From Gemmatimonadaceae bacterium (GTDB lineage: Bacteria > Gemmatimonadota > Gemmatimonadetes > Gemmatimonadales > Gemmatimonadaceae), in the NCBI GenBank assembly GCA_014379355.1, contig JACMLX010000085.1:1-42685 (forward strand): 42,685 nt of DNA, given 5' to 3'. The notes below the pieces were generated by a model. It was not told the origin of the DNA and ran no database searches. It saw only the letters and a program-made list of their open reading frames with translations. Every line of letters starts with the position of its first letter. Position 1 is the first letter of the stretch. Positions 41,421 to 42,685 of this stretch are shown here, piece by piece. Made by a program: the position numbers and the translations under genes.

Positions 41421-42685
41421 CAGGAACCGTCTCCATCGAACGACTCGACACCGGTGTGCCCGGCCTGAATACCGTGCTCGGCGGAGGACTGCCTGAGTAT
41501 TCGTTCAACCTCATCGCCGGACCACCCGGTTGTGGCAAGACGACGCTGGCGCATCAGATCATGTTCGCGCTCGCGTCGCCTGAGCGGAAAGCGCTGTATT
41601 TCACGGTGCTGGGAGAACCGGCGATCAAGATGCTGCGGTACCAGCAGCAATTCGAATTCTTCGACCCTGCCGCGCTGAACTCGCACATTCGTTTCATCAA
41701 CCTGTCTGATGACGCAGTCGACGGCGACTTGGATCGGTTACAGCACCGTATCGCGAGCGAGGTGCAGAGCATCGGACCGGGCCTGGTTTTCGTCGACTCG
41801 TTTCGATCGGTGTCACTGGCCAACGGGAGCGACAGCACGTCCACGATGCGATTGCAGGCGTTCGTGCAGCAGCTGGGTGTGCAGATGACGAGCTGGCAAG
41901 CCACCACGTTCCTGCTCGGTGAGTACTTCAGCGAAAACGATCCGAATCCGGTGTTCACCGTGGCCGACGGGATCTTCTGGCTGCGGCAAAGCGTCGAGCG
42001 GAATTCGATGGTGCGCAAACTCGAGATCATGAAGATGCGCGGCCAGAACACGCAGTCGGGTTTGCATACATTCCGGATCTCGTTGGCCGGACTGGAAATC
42101 TTTCCATCCGCCACCGCAAGCGTGCTGCGCCCTGCGAAGCCGACTATCGGTAGTGCACGGCTTTCGCTGGGTGTGGACGGCCTCGACACCATGCTGGACG
42201 GCGGCCTGCCGAGAGGATATTCGTTGCTGGTGGCCGGTCCCTCCGGATCTGGCAAGAGTGTGTTGGCAGCGAGTTTCGTCAACGAGGGCATCGCGAACGG
42301 TGAAACGAGCGTGATCGCCTGGTTCGAACAGCGCCCGAATCGCGTGCGCAATCCTGTGATCTCGTCGCTGATCGAGAGCGGCCGAGTCGGCGTCGTCGAC
42401 TCATTTGCGCTGGACCTCTCCATCGATGAAGTGCTGCAGCTCCTGCTCTCCGAAATCCGCCGACTCTCGGCGACACGCGTCGTGATCGATTCGTTGTCCG
42501 GATTCGAGCTTGCGCTCGCACCGACCTTTCGGGCCGACTTCCGGGAGTCGCTGTCCCGCCTCGTGTTTGCGCTGGGGATGGAGGGGGTGACGGTGCTGCT
42601 CACATCCGAGCTCGAGGATCGCTATACCGACCTTCGGTTCAGTCCGCATGGCACCGCGTTCCTCACGGACGCCATCATCGTCCAG
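41417..42685 (+). CDS. KaiC-like two-domain RecA-fold ATPase, 3' end outside window
   Basis: 423 codons are open to the last base; the stop lies beyond the window. Domain 1 (~5-235) begins RLDTGVPGLNTVLGGGLPEY and has Walker A GPPGCGKT and a Walker B strand GLVFVDSFRSV. Domain 2 (from ~245) begins LSLGVDGLDTMLDGGLPRGY, with Walker A GPSGSGKS and Walker B RVVIDSLSGFELAL. The duplicated 'G-x-x-G-L-D-x-x-L-x-G-G' start is the hallmark of KaiC-family proteins. The catalytic Glu positions after Walker A read LGEP and FEQ, less acidic than the paired Glu in cyanobacterial KaiC. No kaiA or kaiB is present, so circadian timing should not be assumed. Stress signalling with the adjacent two-component genes is more likely. 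Confidence 0.9.
   Translation, partial: MTGTVSIERLDTGVPGLNTVLGGGLPEYSFNLIAGPPGCGKTTLAHQIMFALASPERKALYFTVLGEPAIKMLRYQQQFEFFDPAALNSHIRFINLSDDAVDGDLDRLQHRIASEVQSIGPGLVFVDSFRSVSLANGSDSTSTMRLQAFVQQLGVQMTSWQATTFLLGEYFSENDPNPVFTVADGIFWLRQSVERNSMVRKLEIMKMRGQNTQSGLHTFRISLAGLEIFPSATASVLRPAKPTIGSARLSLGVDGLDTMLDGGLPRGYSLLVAGPSGSGKSVLAASFVNEGIANGETSVIAWFEQRPNRVRNPVISSLIESGRVGVVDSFALDLSIDEVLQLLLSEIRRLSATRVVIDSLSGFELALAPTFRADFRESLSRLVFALGMEGVTVLLTSELEDRYTDLRFSPHGTAFLTDAIIVQ

Overview
The window is GC-rich bacterial chromosome. The mix of families points to Gemmatimonadota or a close relative: TPR-CHAT and CHASE2 cyclase proteins, a protein-kinase-like protein with a 'DPRW..LR.D.RF..LL' tail, a very large winged-helix/BTAD-type ATPase regulator, and many isolated two-component parts. 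This placement is an inference; there is no rRNA or tRNA in the window.

Layout. 1-8616: a Sel1-repeat protein cut by the left edge, then a minus-strand signalling/proteolysis block. That block is a CHASE2 class III cyclase, a GAF protein and a compact S8 protease in one operon, followed by a secreted TPR-CHAT (caspase-like) protein. A DUF928-like secreted protein is divergent from the cyclase. 8709-13921: a small secreted protein, a pseudokinase with a repeat tail, a divergent ECF sigma factor with an unusual N-terminus, and a bifunctional penicillin-binding protein. 13980-18500: a class-C beta-lactamase-like serine hydrolase, a YdeI-like protein with an SDR oxidoreductase, and split L-serine dehydratase (beta then alpha). 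19027-24803: a giant ATPase regulator whose 3' two thirds, together with a HigBA toxin-antitoxin pair, an HD-GYP protein and a 22-residue hydrophobic peptide gene, lie in a segment clearly poorer in GC than its surroundings. 25060-28808: a conserved hypothetical protein, a sigma-54 activator with a degenerate receiver domain, and gcvT. 29085-31992: two copies of an unrecognised RNA cassette, a response-regulator pseudogene, a ferritin-like protein, and a three-gene operon ending in a DUF421 membrane protein. 32074-37519: carbohydrate genes (GH1-RmlD fusion, glycosyltransferase, GH2). 37535-42685: a signalling module with a PAS-like sensor, a NarL-type regulator, a degenerate histidine kinase, the third RNA cassette with a single-domain response regulator, a small acidic protein, an unknown protein and a two-domain KaiC-like ATPase cut by the right edge.

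The most interesting element is the RNA cassette, present three times (about 29085-29284, 30475-30673, 39925-40119). Each copy has a near-identical promoter (TTGCGN, 17 bases, TAGCNT), a transcript of roughly 100 nt with three hairpins that show compensatory changes, a built-in intrinsic terminator, and then a start codon 58-61 bases after the T-tract. Two of the copies lead into response-regulator sequence, one of them dead. The features suggest a leader RNA/attenuator or a small-RNA family that I do not recognise.
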